From Labrys sp. KNU-23 (GTDB lineage: Bacteria; Pseudomonadota; Alphaproteobacteria; Rhizobiales; Labraceae), in contig NZ_CP043489.1 of assembly GCF_008330945.1 (NCBI RefSeq), positions 496,001 through 560,000 of the forward strand: a DNA stretch of 64,000 bases, read 5' to 3'. This document shows, piece after piece, positions 61,679 to 64,000 of this stretch. The position numbers were made by a program, and so were the translations under genes. Below the pieces are notes generated by a model. That model was not told the DNA's origin, ran no database searches, and worked only from the letters and a program-made list of their open reading frames with translations. Position 1 is the stretch's first letter. Each line of letters opens with the position of its first letter.

Positions 61679-62108
61679 TCGAAACCCCGACTTCCCGCTG
61701 AAGCGGCCATCCTCCTGCGCCCTGCTGGTAGTGGCGATCCTGGGTGATGCCGCCATAGCCATAGGCCGTCGCCCGGCAATCCACGATGTGGACATTGGAA
61801 TGGGAATGAACGTTTCCAATTATCCCCGACAGCAGTTCAAAGGCCTGGGCGTGGAAGGCGGCCTTCTCCTCCCGGGTATTGGTCTCGTCGGTGACCGTCA
61901 CTTCAAGGCGGAATGAATTTCTGCCGAGCTCCGCCAAGGACAGCCCCGCGACGAACCACTGCTCATGCGGCACATAGTCGACCATCACCAAGGTGCGATC
62001 GGGCTCCTTGCGCAGGACAGCGCAGGTGAGGCGCCCGACTTCGTCGGCAAGGCGGCGGGTCAGGCTCGTGTCGGCCTTGCCGGATACGGTAAGAAAGATA
62101 CCGGGCAT
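61671..62108 (-). CDS. Tautomerase superfamily protein
   Basis: This 145-residue protein begins Met-Pro (MPGIFLTVSGKADTSLTRRL); the proline is the catalytic base of tautomerases after removal of Met. The double beta-alpha-beta structure is suggested by VMVDYVPHEQWFVAGLSLAE and FRLEVTVTDETNTREEKAAF, followed by SHSNVHIVDCRATAYGYGG. Its length fits a double-domain tautomerase/MIF-type protein. It overlaps the lactonase gene by 8 nt and is divergent from a LysR gene, so the three likely form one catabolic unit. Confidence 0.85.
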   Translation of the reverse strand: MPGIFLTVSGKADTSLTRRLADEVGRLTCAVLRKEPDRTLVMVDYVPHEQWFVAGLSLAELGRNSFRLEVTVTDETNTREEKAAFHAQAFELLSGIIGNVHSHSNVHIVDCRATAYGYGGITQDRHYQQGAGGWPLQREVGVSNV

Positions 62109-62153
62109 GTCAGCTCCTTCATTGGGGACAGCGCCTGTATGAAGCGAAGCTTT

Positions 62154-62199
62154 CATTCGGAAAAGCGGGAAGATATAATGATATCCATCGGAAAATCGG
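62154..62199. promoter_or_regulatory. Direct-repeat element in tautomerase-lysR promoter
   Basis: CATTCGGAAAAGCGG (62154-62168) and CATCGGAAAATCGG (62186-62199) are near-identical copies 32 bp apart, with TCCATC/GATGGA forming a dyad around the second (62184-62204). They lie between the divergent start codons, where a LysR protein would bind. Confidence 0.5.
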
Positions 62200-62207
62200 A
62201 TGGATAA

Positions 62208-63062
62208 ATGCGCCCCTTCGACCTGGACCTGCTGCAGACCCTCGTCGCCATCGCCGAAGCCGGCAGCCTGTCGGCAGCGGCGCCGCTGGTACACCGCTCG
62301 CAATCGGCCGTCAGCGAACAGATACGCAAACTCGAGCAGCATTGCGGCGTACCCCTGCTGGTGCGCGGCAAGCTCGGCGCCAGCCTGACGCCGGCGGGCG
62401 AACGCCTGGTCGTGCATGCCCGCCGGCTGCTGGCGCTCAGCGAGGAAGCTTTTCGCGATGTCCTGGGCATGCCGCTCGCCGGCGATCTGCGTCTGGCCAT
62501 CACCGACTATTTCCGGCCGGCGACGATCACGCTGCTGCTCAAGCGCCTGCGCGAGCGCTATCCGCAGCTCAGGCTGCATGTCGCCACCCGCCAGAGCCTG
62601 ATGATCGAGAGCCGCCGCGACTTCGACATCGGCCTGTCCATGCGCCTTCTCGACGACGACACGCCGGGCGAGGACGGCCGCATCCGGCTCGGCCGCGAAC
62701 CCCTGTCCTGGGTGGCCTCTCCCACCCTTGCGCTCGATGGCAGCCAGCGCCTGCCGCTGGTGGTGCTTCCCGAGGCCTGCGCGCTGCAGCGCCTGATCAT
62801 CCGCACGCTCAACCAGGGCGATATCGCCTATGAGATCGCCCATTCGGCCGCCGGGGTCGCCGGCCTGCATCTGGCGCTCGCCGCCGGCCTGGGCGTGGCC
62901 TGCCTCAATCGTTCCGCCATACCGGCCGGCGTGGCTATTCTCGACGCCAGCTTCGGCCTGCCGGCCATGCCCGACATCGAATTCTCCATCCTGCCGCCCC
63001 AGGCCCGCGAATCCGCCCTGGTGACGGAAGTCCGCCATTTGCTGGCCAAAGAGCTTGCCTGA
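62208..63062 (+). CDS. LysR regulator of the lactonase/tautomerase pair
   Basis: This 284-residue protein has the LysR helix-turn-helix at residues 4-62 (LDLLQTLVAIAEAGSLSAAA, VHRSQSAVSEQIRKLEQHCG) and a short effector domain (LRLAITDYFRPATITLLLKR, LRLHVATRQSLMIESRRD). It is divergent from the tautomerase and lactonase genes, and the promoter region has two direct repeats. It most likely activates this pair in response to the lactone or its product, which is inferred. Confidence 0.92.
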   Translation: MRPFDLDLLQTLVAIAEAGSLSAAAPLVHRSQSAVSEQIRKLEQHCGVPLLVRGKLGASLTPAGERLVVHARRLLALSEEAFRDVLGMPLAGDLRLAITDYFRPATITLLLKRLRERYPQLRLHVATRQSLMIESRRDFDIGLSMRLLDDDTPGEDGRIRLGREPLSWVASPTLALDGSQRLPLVVLPEACALQRLIIRTLNQGDIAYEIAHSAAGVAGLHLALAAGLGVACLNRSAIPAGVAILDASFGLPAMPDIEFSILPPQARESALVTEVRHLLAKELA

Positions 63063-63067
63063 TCGCT

Positions 63068-63127
63068 GCGGTGCTTCGGACGCAAAGAGGGCGGCCCTTC
63101 CAGGAAAGGCCGCCCTCGAAGCACCGC
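63068..63127. terminator. Large two-part hairpin between convergent genes
   Basis: An outer stem GCGGTGCTTCG/CGAAGCACCGC (63068-63078 and 63117-63127) encloses an inner stem AGGGCGGCC/GGCCGCCCT (63088-63096 and 63108-63116). The structure lies directly after the LysR stop and 18 nt before the end of the next, convergent gene. No T-run follows; its position suggests a bidirectional terminator. Confidence 0.55.
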
Positions 63128-63145
63128 CTGCCGGCTGGAATCGCC

Positions 63146-64000
63146 CTATTTCTGCGCGCCCGGCCCGAAGGACTGGCCATTCACCGTGACCTTGCGGGCG
63201 AGACTGTCGAAATCGATATCCCAGATCAGCCGACCGTCCGGCCCGGCCTTCGCCAGGCCCTTGAGGAAGGCGATGCCCATCGCCGCGCGCTGCGGCCCGG
63301 GCTCCGAGGCGCCGGCCTTGCCGAGAGCCGCCGCAACCGCGTCCAGATTGGAGGCCGAGACCGTCGCCTTGCCCTGCTGGGCGGGCAGCAACGAGGTTTC
63401 CCCCTGCCCCTTTACATCATAGGCGGGCGCCGTCAGGTTCTGGCCGAAGGTAAGCTTGGGCTGGTTCGCCAGAAGCAAGGGCATCAGCACCGCTTTTAAG
63501 GCGTCGGCCTGGGCAGGTTTGGCATCGGTGCCAGCTTCGATCATCTTGCCGGCGATCGTCTCGAGATCGAGCCCTGTCAGGTTGAAATCGAGCGCGGCCT
63601 TTTCCGGCACCAGGGACTTGGCCCAGTCGGGCATCATGCCGTCCGGCAGAACAAGACCGCTCATGGCCAGATTCAGGCCGACATTGCCTGTCTTCACCAG
63701 GCCGTTCGAGGCAAGGTTGGTATCCACCGTGGCGATCCTGATGATGCCCTTGGGCGTCCCCACCGTCATGTTGTCGTAACGGATCTGCGCGGTCAGCGTT
63801 TGCCACAACGGCAACACGGCCTTCAGCTTGGCCCGCGCCTGCTCCTGGGCCGCCTTGCCATTGTCGCCAACCTTGCGGGCCGCGAAATAGGCCAGGGCCT
63901 GCATGAATTGCGGGCCGCTGAAGCCATTGGCCACGAAGGTCTCATGCACGCGATCGGCGCGCAGCACCATAGGCGGCGCGGGATTGGCCGGATCCTTGAC
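63146..64000 (-). CDS. Uncharacterised repeat-rich protein, C-terminal part (5' end outside window)
   Basis: The frame is open through the right edge (the codons from 64000 to 63971 continue without stop), so the last 285 or so residues of a longer protein are seen. It is a beta-rich protein: GIIRIATVDTNLASNGLVKT, LNLAMSGLVLPDGMMPDWAK, AALDFNLTGLDLETIAGKMI and LIWDIDFDSLARKVTVNGQS. It looks like the envelope proteins of the DUF2125 or DUF945 kind in alphaproteobacteria, but I cannot assign it. It is convergent with the LysR gene. Confidence 0.7.
   Translation of the reverse strand, partial: VKDPANPAPPMVLRADRVHETFVANGFSGPQFMQALAYFAARKVGDNGKAAQEQARAKLKAVLPLWQTLTAQIRYDNMTVGTPKGIIRIATVDTNLASNGLVKTGNVGLNLAMSGLVLPDGMMPDWAKSLVPEKAALDFNLTGLDLETIAGKMIEAGTDAKPAQADALKAVLMPLLLANQPKLTFGQNLTAPAYDVKGQGETSLLPAQQGKATVSASNLDAVAAALGKAGASEPGPQRAAMGIAFLKGLAKAGPDGRLIWDIDFDSLARKVTVNGQSFGPGAQK

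Overview
The window is GC-rich chromosomal DNA of an alphaproteobacterium, most likely of the Hyphomicrobiales (Rhizobiales). The evidence is the assimilatory sulfate operon of the DUF2849-cysI-cysH-DUF934 type, palindromic intergenic repeats of the rhizobial kind, the abundance of LysR/GntR/MarR regulators, and tightly packed genes with many 1-4 nt overlaps. Genus cannot be read from the sequence. There is no rRNA, tRNA, CRISPR array, phage or plasmid backbone. The mobile DNA consists of one IS630-type and one IS4-type insertion sequence.

Layout. 0-5.4 kb: a copper/silver efflux operon (FixH-like protein, CusB-like adaptor, CusA-like RND pump). 5.4-10.8 kb: homogentisate catabolism (marR, MFS transporter, hmgA, fahA, maiA), with a matching putative operator before the transporter and before hmgA. 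10.8-14.3 kb: a YihS-like sugar isomerase, a PhyH-type dioxygenase, an acetyltransferase and a DUF523 protein. 14.3-14.95 kb: a long AT-richer gap with several RNA-like hairpins and a terminator. 15-18.4 kb: an operon tetR, APH-type kinase, non-canonical enolase, divergent from a VOC protein across two copies of a 17-bp palindrome. 18.5-22 kb: a DUF1269 protein, an acetyltransferase, an aldolase-like barrel protein and a DeoR regulator. 22-24.6 kb: a LysR regulator with a DoxX protein and a nitroreductase that carry the same ~41-nt upstream element. 24.7-26 kb: a 74-codon gene cut by an IS630 element. 26-31.6 kb: CoA-transferase, amidase, photolyase, EPSP synthase. 31.6-36.1 kb: intergenic repeats, a drug-type MFS pump, an LprI-like protein, a hydrolase and an IS4-family element inside a palindromic repeat. 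36-39.5 kb: a sugar-acid locus (UxaA-type dehydratase, GntR, aldo/keto reductase) with a perfect 16-bp palindrome between the divergent genes. 39.5-44.6 kb: transporter/nitroreductase/LysR/small kinase, an isochorismatase-fold protein and an acetyltransferase flanking a perfect 21-bp inverted repeat. 44.6-48 kb: sulfate assimilation. 48-56.3 kb: methyltransferase, LysR, MFS, a giant AsmA/YhdP-like protein and a peroxiredoxin. 56.5-64 kb: molybdopterin oxidoreductase with a YjbR protein, an NTF2-like protein, a cystathionine gamma-synthase-family enzyme, a lactonase/tautomerase pair with its LysR, and the C-terminal part of an uncharacterised protein.

The strongest candidates for undescribed biology are the kinase/enolase-like operon (two canonical enolase catalytic positions are changed), the LysR/DoxX/nitroreductase regulon defined by a duplicated promoter element, the structured gap at 14.5-14.9 kb, and the small gene whose frame is restored exactly when the IS630 element is removed in silico. 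All function calls come from recognising motifs by eye; no database search was run.
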